Assembly (NCBI GenBank): GCA_023436885.1 | Contig: JAEZHI010000035.1 | Coordinates: 1 to 36,737 of the forward strand | Direction of reading: 5' to 3' | Source: Pseudomonadota bacterium | GTDB lineage: Bacteria > Pseudomonadota > Alphaproteobacteria > Rhizobiales > Pleomorphomonadaceae | DNA length: 36,737 bases | Shown here: piece after piece, positions 14,829 through 24,414 of the stretch | Layout: each line of letters begins with the position of its first letter | How positions within the stretch are numbered: position 1 is the stretch's first letter | Notes under the pieces: model-generated | Databases searched by the model: none | Seen by the model: the letters and a program-made list of their open reading frames with translations, nothing else | Told to the model about the DNA's origin: nothing | Program-made: the position numbers and the translations under genes

Positions 14829-17273
14829 TTAGCCGATCGTGGCTTCGACCTTCACGGTCTTCACGCCCTTGGCCGGCGGAGGCACGATGTCCCCGCCAAT
14901 GGCCTTGCCGTCTACAGTCAGCGATACCTTGTTGCCGGCTCCATTCCGCTTGATCGAGATATCGTAGGTTACGCCACGGAAAACACGGCTTGCCGTGAAG
15001 CCGGTCCAGCGCTCCGGAACCACCGGGGCAATGCGCAGGCCGGTGTATTCGGGGCGAATGCCGAGAATCCACTGCGTGATTGCATAGTAGTTCCAGGCGG
15101 CCGTTCCGGTCAGCCAGGAGTTCTTGGCTTCGCCGTGGGTCGGCGCGTCGCGGCCGGCAATCATCTGCGCGTAGACATAGGGCTCAAGACGATGGACGTC
15201 AGAAATGTTCTCGCGCGCCGACGGGCAGATGCGGCTATAATAGTCGAAGGCCGCGTCACCGTTGCCCAGCACCACCTCGCCGATGATGACCCAAGGGTTA
15301 TTATGGCAGAAGATGCCGGCGTTTTCTTTGTAGCCGGGCGGGTAGGTCGAGATCTCGCCATACTCGATGTAATAGCGGCTGTAGGCCGGCTGCTGCAGCA
15401 CGATGCCGTGCGGCGTGGCGAGGTGCTTGCGCACCGCGTCGAGCGCCGAGCGGGCCTTGCCGTCGTCGACACCGATACCGGCGAGCGCTGCAAAGCCCTG
15501 GGATTCGATGAAGATCTTGCCTTCCTCGTTCTCTTTCGAACCGATCTTGCGGCCAAAGTCGTCGTAGGCGCGCACGAACCACTCGCCATCCCAGCCGTGG
15601 GTGCGGACGGTCTCGTCCATCTTCTTGGCGACATCGGCATAGAAGGTGGCGTCATCGGCCTTGCCGACCTGAGCTGCCAGCGCCGATAGTTCCCTAGCCG
15701 ACAGCACCATCAGCGCGCCGATGAACACCGACTCCGCGACCTTGCCGTCCTTGCTGGTGGTCGTCTGGAACGACTGGCCTGGCGTGTCGGAGAAGCAGTT
15801 GAGGTTGAGGCAGTCGTTCCAGTCGGCACGACCGATCAGCGGCAGACCGTGCGGACCGAGCCGGTCGAGCGCATATTGGATCGAACGGCGAAGATGCTCG
15901 TAGAGCGGCGCCTCGGTGCCTGGCTTGTTGTCGAAGACGACGGGCTCGTCGAGGATCGAGAAGTCGCCCGTTTCCTTGAGGTAGGCGGCGACGCCGATGA
16001 TCAGCCAGTGCGGATCATCGTTGAAGTCGCCGCCGATGTCGTTGTTACCCTTCTTGGTCAGCGGCTGGTACTGATGGTAGGCGCCGCCGGTCGAAAGCTG
16101 GGTAGCCGCGAGATCGAGGATGCGCTCGCGAGCCCGCGACGGCACCATGTGTACGAAGCCCAGGAGGTCCTGATTGGAGTCGCGGAAGCCGAGGCCACGA
16201 CCAATACCGGTCTCAAACGACGAGGCCGAGCGCGACATGTTGAAGGTCGCCATGCACTGGTAGGCATTCCAGATGTTGACCATACGGTTGGTATGCTCAT
16301 CCGGCGAGGCGACCTGATAGACGCCGAGCAGATTATCCCAGTGCTTGGCGAGCGCCGTAAAGGCCGCCTCGACGTTCTTTATGTCGCGATACTTGGCAAT
16401 GATTGGCTTGACCGTCTTCTTGTTGATGGTCTGCGAGCCCGGCGGGTCGAACTTCTCTTCGTTCGGGTTCTCGTGATAGCCGAGCACGTAAATGATCTGA
16501 CGGCTCTCGCCAGGGGCGAGCGTCAGCTTCACGTGATGCGAGCCCATCGGTGACCAACCGTGGGCGATCGAATTGCGCGATTTGCCTTCCTCGACGGCAA
16601 TCGGCTTGTTCCAGCCGCGCCACGAGCCGAGGAAACTCTCACGCTGCGTATCGAAGCCTGTGAGCGGTTCCGAACAGGAGAACCAGGCGAAATGGTTGCG
16701 GCGCTCGCGATACTCGGTCTTGTGATAGATGACCTCGTCCTCAACCTCGACCTGGCCGGTGGAGAGGTTGCGCTGGTAGTTTGTGGCGTCGTCGTTGGCT
16801 TCCCACAGGCAGAATTCCACCGACGAGAAGATAGAGATGTCGGCCGGCGTCAGGCGCTCGTTGGTGACGGTCGTCTGCCAGATTTCCAGGGTCTCATCGA
16901 GCGGAACGAAGTAGCGCGTTGCGGTACGGATACCCGAACGCTTGGCAGAAATCGTAGAATAGCCCATGCCGTGACGGCAGCTGAAATCCTCCAGATCCGA
17001 CTGGGTCGGCATCCACGACGGCGACCAGTAGTCGCCGCTGGTGTTGTCGCGGACATAGACATAACGGCCACCGAAATCGGCCGGCACGTTGTTGTAACGG
17101 CCGCGGGTCAAACGACGCAGACGAGCGTCGCGATAGTAGGAGTAACCGCCGCCCGTGGCGGACAGGATGCCGAAATAGCCCTGGCAACCGATGTAATTGA
17201 TCCACGGCAATGGCGTATCCGGCCGGGTGATCACATACTCGCGGGCCTTGTCGTCGAAATAACCATACTTCAT
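14829..17273 (-). CDS. Cellobiose phosphorylase (GH94)
   Basis: This enzyme phosphorolyses cellobiose to alpha-glucose 1-phosphate and glucose in the cytoplasm. It has 814 residues, the usual length for single-unit GH94 enzymes (about 810-820). The N-terminal beta-sandwich begins MKYGYFDDKAREYVIT, followed by the alpha/alpha barrel. Barrel motifs include GIGRGLGFRDSNQDLLG, GGDFNDDPHWL and GRADWNDCLNLN, where the DWND aspartate is the general acid, then CHNNPW and TGTAAWNY near the C-terminus. This layout is cellobiose phosphorylase rather than cyclic glucan synthase, which is several times longer. No sugar transporter is adjacent, so the cellobiose source is not evident. An AGGA site precedes the ATG. 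Confidence 0.92.
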   Translation of the reverse strand: MKYGYFDDKAREYVITRPDTPLPWINYIGCQGYFGILSATGGGYSYYRDARLRRLTRGRYNNVPADFGGRYVYVRDNTSGDYWSPSWMPTQSDLEDFSCRHGMGYSTISAKRSGIRTATRYFVPLDETLEIWQTTVTNERLTPADISIFSSVEFCLWEANDDATNYQRNLSTGQVEVEDEVIYHKTEYRERRNHFAWFSCSEPLTGFDTQRESFLGSWRGWNKPIAVEEGKSRNSIAHGWSPMGSHHVKLTLAPGESRQIIYVLGYHENPNEEKFDPPGSQTINKKTVKPIIAKYRDIKNVEAAFTALAKHWDNLLGVYQVASPDEHTNRMVNIWNAYQCMATFNMSRSASSFETGIGRGLGFRDSNQDLLGFVHMVPSRARERILDLAATQLSTGGAYHQYQPLTKKGNNDIGGDFNDDPHWLIIGVAAYLKETGDFSILDEPVVFDNKPGTEAPLYEHLRRSIQYALDRLGPHGLPLIGRADWNDCLNLNCFSDTPGQSFQTTTSKDGKVAESVFIGALMVLSARELSALAAQVGKADDATFYADVAKKMDETVRTHGWDGEWFVRAYDDFGRKIGSKENEEGKIFIESQGFAALAGIGVDDGKARSALDAVRKHLATPHGIVLQQPAYSRYYIEYGEISTYPPGYKENAGIFCHNNPWVIIGEVVLGNGDAAFDYYSRICPSARENISDVHRLEPYVYAQMIAGRDAPTHGEAKNSWLTGTAAWNYYAITQWILGIRPEYTGLRIAPVVPERWTGFTASRVFRGVTYDISIKRNGAGNKVSLTVDGKAIGGDIVPPPAKGVKTVKVEATIG

Positions 17274-17590
17274 GGCGGCATCCTGCTTGTCGATGCTGTG
17301 TTCCCGCCTGCGCGGGCAGAGGATTCGAGGCGAACGCTTCCTCTCCGGCTTGTCCGGCCGGCGTTCGGTGCTCCTCTTAGCATAGTCGGATGAAAGGCAG
17401 AAGCGTAACGTTTCGAATTTTGGCGGGGATAAGGATTATCCCTGGGGAGGGCGAGTGCATTTTGCCGCCTTGTCGCGAAAATTTGGCGGAAGATGTGGGA
17501 AAACGACCGCTCCCACCATCCTCCGTCAGCCTTACTATGAGCGTGTCATCTCATAAGAGGCTGTAACGTTCACGATGCCATTGTAGCGCT
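17274..17590. other. 317-base intergenic region
   Basis: This separates the GH94 gene from the ketopantoate reductase gene, both on the minus strand. It should contain the GH94 promoter and the end of the panE-like transcript. I see no coding frame with a ribosome site, no RNA gene and no strong hairpin. Confidence 0.4.
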
Positions 17591-18514
17591 TCATTCGGCG
17601 AGGCGTTTAGCAGCGTAGATACCAAGATTGATGGCCGCCAGATGCAGGTATGGCGTCTTGACGCCCACCGAGGCGGCACGGGCGAGCAGATCGTCCAGGA
17701 TCTCGTCGTTCTCGACTGGCAGGCCCTTGGTGAGGTCGCGATACATCGAGGCTGTCATTGGCGACCCCGGCGTGGTTAGCAACTTGCGCGTCGTTTCAAG
17801 GTAATTGGGATCGGGGGTCTTGCCATGGGCCGTTGCCACCGCAGTGACTTCGCCGAGAAGGGCCTCGATGAACGCTTGTCCGCCGGGGCGGGCGACGATG
17901 TCGCCGATGGTGCCCCGCATCAGGCAATTGGCAGCGCCGAGGCTGGCCAGCAGAACCCACTTCTCCCAGAGTTCGCGACCGACGTCGGCCGAAAGACGTG
18001 CGTCGAAGCCGGCTCCCTTGAAAAACGCATCGATGGCCTCGATGCGCGGGGTACGGCTGCCATCATATTCGCCGTAGATCAGGTCATGCAGTGGCGACAT
18101 CTGAACGATGCGGCCATGGTCGTCGAGCCGGGCGTTGATCTTGCAAAAGCTGCCAATGACCCGCTCGGCACCGAAGCGCTCGGCCAGAACATCGAAATGC
18201 TTGAGACCGTTGAGGACCGGCAGGATGAGCGTATCCGGACCGATTGCCGGCGCGATGTCCTCAATGGCGGCTGGAAGCGAATAGGCCTTCACGCTGATCA
18301 GGACGAGATCGTAGGTCACCTTGAGCGTTTCTGTCGTGACGATCTTGGGCTCCAGCCGCGTTTCACCCTTTGGGTCGACGATGACGAAGCCATTCTTGGC
18401 GATCTCGGCCGCCCGCTTCGGGCGAATGAGAAACGTGACGTCACGGCCGGCAAGAGCCAGTCTCCCGCCAAAATAGCCGCCGGTCGCACCGGCGCCGACC
18501 ACGAGAAGCCGCAT
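17591..18514 (-). CDS. 2-dehydropantoate 2-reductase (ketopantoate reductase family)
   Basis: This 307-residue NADPH-dependent reductase shows the Rossmann motif GAGATGGYFGGRLA at residues 7-20, LVLISVKAYSL near 75-85, VLNGLKH near 103-109, and WEKWVLLASLGAANCLM near 168-184, which holds the family lysine environment. The reaction is ketopantoate to pantoate in pantothenate and coenzyme A synthesis. Many genomes carry several PanE/ApbA paralogues, and the lack of other pantothenate genes here leaves the true substrate open. ATG 18514 has an AAAGGGA site and begins directly with the Rossmann fold; the longer frame to 18640 is unsupported. Confidence 0.88.
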   Translation of the reverse strand: MRLLVVGAGATGGYFGGRLALAGRDVTFLIRPKRAAEIAKNGFVIVDPKGETRLEPKIVTTETLKVTYDLVLISVKAYSLPAAIEDIAPAIGPDTLILPVLNGLKHFDVLAERFGAERVIGSFCKINARLDDHGRIVQMSPLHDLIYGEYDGSRTPRIEAIDAFFKGAGFDARLSADVGRELWEKWVLLASLGAANCLMRGTIGDIVARPGGQAFIEALLGEVTAVATAHGKTPDPNYLETTRKLLTTPGSPMTASMYRDLTKGLPVENDEILDDLLARAASVGVKTPYLHLAAINLGIYAAKRLAE

Positions 18515-18722
18515 GAAGTGTCCCTTTCCGAATAGCCGCTGTTGCGCTTCGCGCGCGAAGTGGCTGCAGAATAGAGGATTCTCATGACGGGCGTCACATA
18601 ATCGCGTTACCGGCCTCCGGCAAAGAGAGAACTCGTCCACCGATCAGTGGCGGACTGCGGTCTTGGTTCCTGGTGAACCGCGCAAGTCTCGCGGCTCCCA
18701 TGATCTCTGTTGCCGTCGGCTC

Positions 18723-20159
18723 CTAGAGCTTGATCATGACATGGCGAACCACCGAGTAATCTTCCAGCGAGTAGACGGACATATCCTTGCCATAGCCGGA
18801 TTGCTTCAAGCCGCCATGCGGCATTTCGTTGGTCAGCATGAAATGGCAGTTGATCCAACTGGCGCCATACTGCAGCCGTGCCGCTGCGCTCATGGCCTTG
18901 GATACGTCCTTGCTCCAGACCGATGACGCCAGACCATAATCGCTATCGTTGGCCCAACCGATCACGTCATCCTCGTCGGTGAAACGAGTGACGGAGACGA
19001 CCGGGCCGAACACTTCCCGGCGGACGATTTCATCGCTCTGCAGGGCACCGGCGACCACCGTCGGCTGGTAGAAGAAGCCTGGGCCATCGGCGGCCTTTCC
19101 GCCGGTCGCGATCTCGATATGCGTTTGCTCCATGGCACGTTCGACGAAGCTGGCAACGCGTGCCCGCTGGCGCGCCGAGATCAGCGGTCCGATCTCGTTA
19201 TCGCCGTCTTCCGCTTCATTATACTTGATCGTTGAGACCGCTGAAGCGAGTTCGGCCACCAACTTGTCGTAGATCTTGGATCCGGCATAGACGCGACAGG
19301 CGGCCGTGCAGTCCTGACCGGCGTTGTAGTAGCCGAAGGTGCGAAGTCCCTCGACCACCGAAGCTATGTCGGCATCGTCATAGACGATGACCGGTGCCTT
19401 GCCGCCAAGCTCAAGATGCGTGCGCTTGATGGTCTTGGAGGCCGCCTGGAGGACTTTCTTGCCCGTCGCGATATCGCCGGTCAGCGAGACCATCGACACA
19501 CGCGGGTGGTTGATCAGCGGGCTGCCGACGCTTTCGCCACGGCCGACGACGACGTTGACGACGCCCGGCGGGAAAATCCCTGTCGCCAGTTCGGCGAGCT
19601 TGAGTGTTGTGAGCGGCGTCTGTTCGGATGGCTTCAGCACTACCGTGTTGCCCGCGGCCAGCGCCGGTGCAATCTTCCAGGCCGCCATCATCAGCGGATA
19701 GTTCCAAGGTGCAATCTGGCCACAGACACCGATGGGGTCGCGGCGGACCATCGACGTGAACCCGTCGATATACTCGCCGGCCGCCATTGCTGGCACCACG
19801 CGTGCCGCGCCGGCAAAAAACCTGAAGCAATCGACGACAGCAGGGATCTCGTCGCGCAGTACCGCGTGATAGGGCTTTCCGCACTGAAGGGCTTCGAGGC
19901 GGGCGAAGGTTTCCGCTTCCGCCTCGATGCTGCTCGCCAGCTGCAGCAACAGGGCCGAACGGGCAGCCGGCGTCAGCCGCCCATAGCTCACGAAGGCTTC
20001 GGAAGCAGCGGCAACGGCGGCCTCTACCTGATCGATGGAGGCTTCCGGCATGGCAATCAGCGTCTCGCCGGTACGTGGATTGAGCACATTCTCTGCCGTT
20101 TCCGTTCCGGCAACGAATTCTGATCCGATCAGCATCTTGGTGGGCAGGACGACAGTCAT
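18723..20159 (-). CDS. patD: Gamma-aminobutyraldehyde dehydrogenase
   Basis: This 478-residue NAD-dependent aldehyde dehydrogenase is very similar, as I recall it, to E. coli YdcW/PatD. Motifs shared with it include CGKPYHAVLRDEIPA, AAGEYIDGFTSM-like, PWNYPLMMAAWK, the catalytic glutamate in LELGGKAP, and the catalytic cysteine in NAGQDCTAAC near 290. It oxidises 4-aminobutanal, made from putrescine, to GABA. It is the last gene of a ydcSTUV-type transporter operon, 33 bases after the second permease, the same order as E. coli ydcSTUVW. A GGAG site precedes the start. No putrescine aminotransferase is in the window. Confidence 0.9.
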   Translation of the reverse strand: MTVVLPTKMLIGSEFVAGTETAENVLNPRTGETLIAMPEASIDQVEAAVAAASEAFVSYGRLTPAARSALLLQLASSIEAEAETFARLEALQCGKPYHAVLRDEIPAVVDCFRFFAGAARVVPAMAAGEYIDGFTSMVRRDPIGVCGQIAPWNYPLMMAAWKIAPALAAGNTVVLKPSEQTPLTTLKLAELATGIFPPGVVNVVVGRGESVGSPLINHPRVSMVSLTGDIATGKKVLQAASKTIKRTHLELGGKAPVIVYDDADIASVVEGLRTFGYYNAGQDCTAACRVYAGSKIYDKLVAELASAVSTIKYNEAEDGDNEIGPLISARQRARVASFVERAMEQTHIEIATGGKAADGPGFFYQPTVVAGALQSDEIVRREVFGPVVSVTRFTDEDDVIGWANDSDYGLASSVWSKDVSKAMSAAARLQYGASWINCHFMLTNEMPHGGLKQSGYGKDMSVYSLEDYSVVRHVMIKL

Positions 20160-20192
20160 TTGGGGCTCCGTCTTGGTCTTGTCGGTCTGATA

Positions 20193-20999
20193 TCAGCGCG
20201 AACCGCCGGCAACATGCTCACCCTCGCGGGTCAGCCAGTAGGCAGCGAGAATGGGAAAGAAGGTGACGGCCATCACCAGCACGGCCACCACGTTGGTGAC
20301 GGGGCGCTCGCGCGGCCGGACCAGTTCGTTGAGCATCCAGATCGGCAGTGTCGTCTGCTGACCGGCGGTAAACGTGGTGACGATCACCTCGTCGAACGAC
20401 AAGGCGAAGGCGAGCATGCCGCCGGCCAGCAGCGCCGTGCCGATATTGGGCAGCACCACGTAACGAAAGGTCTGGAAAGCGTCCGCACCAAGGTCGAACG
20501 ACGCCTCGACCAGCGACGGCGACAGGCGGCGGAACCGGGCGACCGCATTGTTGTAGACAACGACGATGCAGAAGGTGGCGTGCCCCAGCACGATGGTGAA
20601 CACCGAGAAGGGCAGATCCATCAGGTTGAAGGCGGATCGCAAGGCAATGCCGGTGATGATGCCGGGGAGGGCGATCGGCAGGATGAGAAGCAGCGAGACA
20701 TTGTCGCGGCCCCAGAACCGAGCCCGCGACAGAGCCGCCGCTGCGAGCGTACCCAACACCAGCGCCAGGCCGGTCGCGACCAGCGCCACGTTGAAGGATA
20801 GCGTCAGCGCTGCCCAGATATCGGGCCGTGCCCAGGCTACCGAAAACCAGTGCAGTGTCAGGCCCGGCGGCGGAAACTGATAGCTCTTGTCCTCCGTCGT
20901 GAAGGCGTAGACCACGATGATGGCGAGGGGCCAATGCAGGAAGATGAGCCCGCCGATGGCCGACAGCCTGAGCAGCAGGGACGGTTGGTCAGAGCGCAT
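20193..20999 (-). CDS. ydcV: Putrescine/spermidine-type ABC transporter permease, YdcV-like
   Basis: This 268-residue inner-membrane permease is of the PotC type. It has about six hydrophobic segments and the EAA loop SLVEASFDLGADAFQTFRYV near 170-190. It follows the other permease with an 11-base overlap (20989-20999) and a GGGGGCG site before ATG 20999; an upstream TTG frame is less likely. It pairs with the YdcU-like permease to form the channel of the uptake system. The YdcV name rests on gene order and family length. Confidence 0.87.
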   Translation of the reverse strand: MRSDQPSLLLRLSAIGGLIFLHWPLAIIVVYAFTTEDKSYQFPPPGLTLHWFSVAWARPDIWAALTLSFNVALVATGLALVLGTLAAAALSRARFWGRDNVSLLLILPIALPGIITGIALRSAFNLMDLPFSVFTIVLGHATFCIVVVYNNAVARFRRLSPSLVEASFDLGADAFQTFRYVVLPNIGTALLAGGMLAFALSFDEVIVTTFTAGQQTTLPIWMLNELVRPRERPVTNVVAVLVMAVTFFPILAAYWLTREGEHVAGGSR

Positions 21000-21921
21000 C
21001 GAACGCCCCCAGCTTGCGGGCAAACGTCAGGTAGACGCCCATGATCAGGATCGGCACCACCGAGAAGGCGGCCGCGAGCGGTATGTTGCCGGCCGTGCCC
21101 TGCTGAGCATAGACTGCCTGGCCGAGATAGTACTGCGAGCCACCGACGATCTGTGGAATGATGTAGTCGCCGAGCGTCAGCGAGAAGGTGAAGATCGAGC
21201 CGGCCACCACGCCGGGAAAGGCGAGCGGCAGGATGATGTGCCGGAAAGTGTCGCCCTGGCTGGCGCCCAGATCGGCGCTGGCCTCGATCAGATTGCTCGG
21301 CACCCGCTCCAATGCCGCCTGCACCGGCAGGATCATGTAGGGCAGCCAGACATAGCAGAAGACGATGAAGGTGCCGGTATAAGAGGCCGAGAGTGACGGG
21401 CCGCCAATCACCGGCAGTGACAGATACCAGTCGAGCAACGGCTTGAGGCCGAGCTTGTCCAATATCCAGGTATCGATGCCCTCGCGCGCCAGGATCAACT
21501 TCCAGGCATAAACCTTGACGAGATAACTCGACCACAGCGGCATCATCACCAAGAGGTAGAAGGCCGCCTTCATCGGGCCTCGGGCATAGCGCGCAGCGTA
21601 ATAGGCTATCGGAAAAGCCATTATGGCGTCGGCAACCGTTACCAGCGCCGACATCGACACCGTGCGGATGATGACGTCGAGATTGGCAGGGGCCAACAAC
21701 TGAACCCAGGTCGACAGGGTCAGTTCGCGAACAATCACCCCCGAGAAGTCGTCCAGACTGAAAAAGCTCTGCGCCAGCAGGGCGAACAGCGAGCCGAGAT
21801 AGACAACGCCGAGCCACACGAGCGGCGGGGCAAGCAGGAGCACGAGGAAAAGGCGCGGGCGGCGATAGACGACGTCGGCAAGCGAAGACAACGGTCCGCG
21901 CCGCAGGGCAAGATCAGACAT
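20989..21921 (-). CDS. ydcU: Putrescine/spermidine-type ABC transporter permease, YdcU-like
   Basis: This 310-residue PotB-type permease has about six membrane segments, SLDDFSGV in the first periplasmic loop, MMPLWSSYLVKVYAWK near 130-145, and the EAA loop NLIEASADLGASQGDTFRHI near 215-235. ATG 21921 has a strong GAGGAGGG site and overlaps the ATPase stop by 8 bases; an in-frame extension to 21945 lacks support. Tight overlaps on both sides indicate coordinated translation of the transporter subunits. Confidence 0.87.
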   Translation of the reverse strand: MSDLALRRGPLSSLADVVYRRPRLFLVLLLAPPLVWLGVVYLGSLFALLAQSFFSLDDFSGVIVRELTLSTWVQLLAPANLDVIIRTVSMSALVTVADAIMAFPIAYYAARYARGPMKAAFYLLVMMPLWSSYLVKVYAWKLILAREGIDTWILDKLGLKPLLDWYLSLPVIGGPSLSASYTGTFIVFCYVWLPYMILPVQAALERVPSNLIEASADLGASQGDTFRHIILPLAFPGVVAGSIFTFSLTLGDYIIPQIVGGSQYYLGQAVYAQQGTAGNIPLAAAFSVVPILIMGVYLTFARKLGAFDAL

Positions 21922-22936
21922 CGTTGCCCTCCTCATCCATGGCATGCAGGTCGCTCTGCGACCAGCCGACCGTTACCGCTTGTCCCACGCCAAGTGTCTG
22001 TGAGGCCGGCGCCATGGCGCAGATCTCAATCCCATTGATCCTGAGCCGCGTCTTGCGCATGGCGCCCTGGAACTGCTGATCGATCACCTCGGCAGCTTGC
22101 CGGATGTCCATGGCCTCCGCTGCCGCATCGATGACGATCGATTCCGGTCGCAAGCTGGTCCAGCGGCCGGTGCCGCCGAAGCGGGGCGCCTGATCGGGCG
22201 TCAACACGTTGGACGATCCGACAAAGTCGGCCACGAAGCGCGTCGTAGGTCGCTGGTAGATGTCTTCGGGCGTGCCGACCTGGATGATGCGGCCCTTGTT
22301 GAACACCGCCACGCGGTCCGCCATGGACAGCGCCTCGCCCTGATCATGGGTCACGAACACGAAGGTGAGGCCGAGTTGCTTGTGCAGGCGGCGCAGCTCT
22401 TCCTGCATTTCCTCGCGCAGCTTGAGATCGAGCGCTCCGAGTGGTTCGTCGAGCAGCAATACCTTTGGTCGGTTGACTAGGGCGCGGGCGAGCGCCACGC
22501 GCTGCCTCTGGCCGCCGGAAAGTTGCGCCGGGCGCCGGGCATCCATGCCCTCAAGCCGAACGAGCGACAGCGCTTCCCGGGCACGTTTTTCACGCTCGGG
22601 CCGCGGAACACCACGCACCATCAGTCCGTAGGCCACGTTGGCCAGCACCGTCATGTGCGGAAATAGCGCATAGTCCTGAAACACGGTGTTAACGTCGCGC
22701 CGGTTGGGCGCCAGCCCCTCCGCCGTTTCGCCGAAAATCTCAATGTGGCCCTCGGTAGGCTGTTCGAAACCGGCGATGAGGCGCAGGCACGTCGTCTTGC
22801 CCGACCCCGACGGTCCGAGCATGGCAAAGAACTCGCCTTGTCCGATCTCAAGATCGACCCCATCCACCGCACGCACCGCACCGAAGTGACGGCTGACGTT
22901 CTGGAAAAGGACTGCGCTCGCAGGTGTGGATTTCAT
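21914..22936 (-). CDS. ydcT: Putrescine/spermidine-type ABC transporter ATPase, YdcT-like
   Basis: This 340-residue ATPase is of the PotA/YdcT type. It has Walker A GPSGSGKTT near 38-46, Q-loop VFQDYALFPHMTV, signature LSGGQRQRVALARAL near 138, Walker B VLLLDEPLGALD, and the H-loop VTHDQGEALS. A TOBE domain follows from about residue 260. It powers import through the two downstream permeases. It lies 188 bases from the binding-protein gene, whose transcript must cross this gap if they form one operon. Confidence 0.9.
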   Translation of the reverse strand: MKSTPASAVLFQNVSRHFGAVRAVDGVDLEIGQGEFFAMLGPSGSGKTTCLRLIAGFEQPTEGHIEIFGETAEGLAPNRRDVNTVFQDYALFPHMTVLANVAYGLMVRGVPRPEREKRAREALSLVRLEGMDARRPAQLSGGQRQRVALARALVNRPKVLLLDEPLGALDLKLREEMQEELRRLHKQLGLTFVFVTHDQGEALSMADRVAVFNKGRIIQVGTPEDIYQRPTTRFVADFVGSSNVLTPDQAPRFGGTGRWTSLRPESIVIDAAAEAMDIRQAAEVIDQQFQGAMRKTRLRINGIEICAMAPASQTLGVGQAVTVGWSQSDLHAMDEEGNDV

Positions 22937-23124
22937 ACGGAGGGCTCGTTGGAGAATGCAAATGCCGCAACCGACGGCTAGGATTGGGCGCTCGCCGCGT
23001 CACTCAAGGCGGAATCGACCATGCCCCTCGGTCGCGAACGCGAGGCGACCATCATAGAATGAAGCTGGTGTGGCCGGTATGCTGGCCCGGAAGGATGTTC
23101 CGGGCCAAGCGTCAAGTTGCAGCG
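22937..23124. other. 188-base gap between ydcS and ydcT
   Basis: This non-coding stretch inside the transporter operon is longer than the other junctions, which overlap. It contains small GC-rich inverted repeats near 23081-23105 (GGCCCGGAAGGATGTTCCGGGCC), forming the hairpin GGCCCGGAA/TTCCGGGCC. This could stabilise the binding-protein message or partly terminate it, giving excess binding protein, as is common for ABC systems. Confidence 0.55.
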
Positions 23125-24288
23125 TCAGCGGCCACCTAGGATCGCCATGTAATCCGACACCCAGCGGTGATAGGGCACGCACCCCTCTGCTGCCGTGCAC
23201 TTAGCGACGGGGGTGCGCCAGAAGCTGATCTTGTCGAAGTTCTCGACGCCGTTGGTCTTGCAACCTTCGTCGGTCAGGAGTTCGTTGCCCTTGCACGCTG
23301 CGGGGACCGAAGGCACCGAACCGAACCAGGCAGCGACGTCGCCCTGAACCTTCGCCTGCAGTGAATGCTCCATCCAGAGATAGGCGCAATTCGGATGCTT
23401 GGCGTTGGCGTGCATCATTGTGGTATCAGCCCAGCCCGTGGCCCCCTCAGACGGAACGACGGAAGCAATCGGCTTCTTCTGGGAAATCAGCAGGTTGACC
23501 TGGAATGGCCAGGACGATGACGCGACCACGCCCTCGTTGTTGAAGTCATCCACCTGCTTCATGGCGTCATGCCAGTAGCGCTGCACCAGATCCTTCTGGG
23601 TGCGCAACAGATCAAGGGCGGCCTTGTACTGCGTTTCCGTGAGCTCGTATGGATCGGTTATGCCGAGCTCGGGGCTGTGCGCCTTTAGATAAAGAGCCGC
23701 ATCAGCAATATAGATCGGGCCATCGAAGGCCTGAACGCGCCCCTTGTTCGACTTGCCGTCCGGCAAGGTCTGCTCCTTGAACACCACATTCCAGCTTGTC
23801 GGCGTGCTGCCCTTGAAGGCGTCGGTGTTGTACATCAGGACGTTGGCGCCCCACTGATAGGGCACGCCATAGTGAACACCTCCCACCGTATGCCAGGGCG
23901 CGTTTTGCAGGCGCTCGTCGACCGTCTTCCAGGAGGGGATAAGGTCGAGGTTGATCGGCTGCACCTTCTTGCCAGCGATCAGACGCAAAGATGCGTCACC
24001 CGAGGCCGTGACGAGATCGAAGCCGCCCTCGTTCATCAGCGAGACCATCTCATCGGATGTACCGGCCACCTTCACCTGGACCTTGCAACTGGTCTGCTTT
24101 TCGAAATCGGTGACCCAGTCATAATTCTTGTCGGTCTCGCCGCGTTCGATGTATCCGGCCCAGGCGACGATATCGACTTCCCCTTCGCCGGGGCCGATCG
24201 AGGCGAGCTGAGCATAGGACGGCGTGACACCCAGGAGCAGCGTTGGCACCATTCCCAACGCAAGTATGCGCTTTGCGAAAGTGGTCAT
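23125..24288 (-). CDS. ydcS: Polyamine-type ABC transporter binding protein, YdcS-like
   Basis: This 387-residue periplasmic protein has a clear signal peptide, MTTFAKRILALGMVPTLLLG, with a probable cut after SYA. The mature start EGEVDIVAWAGYIERG is the family pattern. VTDFEKQTSCKV, AGTSDEMVSLMN and GVPYQWGANVLMYN follow, placing it in the PotD/PotF fold group, YdcS branch. Putrescine or a related polyamine is the expected ligand given patD. ATG 24288 has an AAGGGGA site, and the open frame to 24351 adds residues before the signal peptide. Cysteines near the C-terminus (AACKG, GCKTN, KCTAAEGC) may form disulfides. Confidence 0.88.
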   Translation of the reverse strand: MTTFAKRILALGMVPTLLLGVTPSYAQLASIGPGEGEVDIVAWAGYIERGETDKNYDWVTDFEKQTSCKVQVKVAGTSDEMVSLMNEGGFDLVTASGDASLRLIAGKKVQPINLDLIPSWKTVDERLQNAPWHTVGGVHYGVPYQWGANVLMYNTDAFKGSTPTSWNVVFKEQTLPDGKSNKGRVQAFDGPIYIADAALYLKAHSPELGITDPYELTETQYKAALDLLRTQKDLVQRYWHDAMKQVDDFNNEGVVASSSWPFQVNLLISQKKPIASVVPSEGATGWADTTMMHANAKHPNCAYLWMEHSLQAKVQGDVAAWFGSVPSVPAACKGNELLTDEGCKTNGVENFDKISFWRTPVAKCTAAEGCVPYHRWVSDYMAILGGR

Positions 24289-24388
24289 CTCGGTTCCCCT
24301 TGTCATGGGCACGATCAATAAACGCCGCGCCCTTAGGGAAAACCCTAACAAAACCTTGCCTTCTCACAATTTCAAAAAATCAAGAAAC

Positions 24389-24409
24389 AATATCGGAGAT
24401 TCCGATATT
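24389..24409. promoter_or_regulatory. LysR-type operator candidate upstream of ydcS
   Basis: AATATCGG (24389-24396) and CCGATATT (24402-24409) are exact inverted 8-mers around 5 bases. The core reads ATC-N9-GAT, a classical LysR-regulator motif fitting T-N11-A. It lies 101-121 bases before the ydcS start and just after the stop of the adjacent LysR gene. It could also act as a weak terminator for that gene. Confidence 0.6.
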
Positions 24410-24414
24410 TCAGG

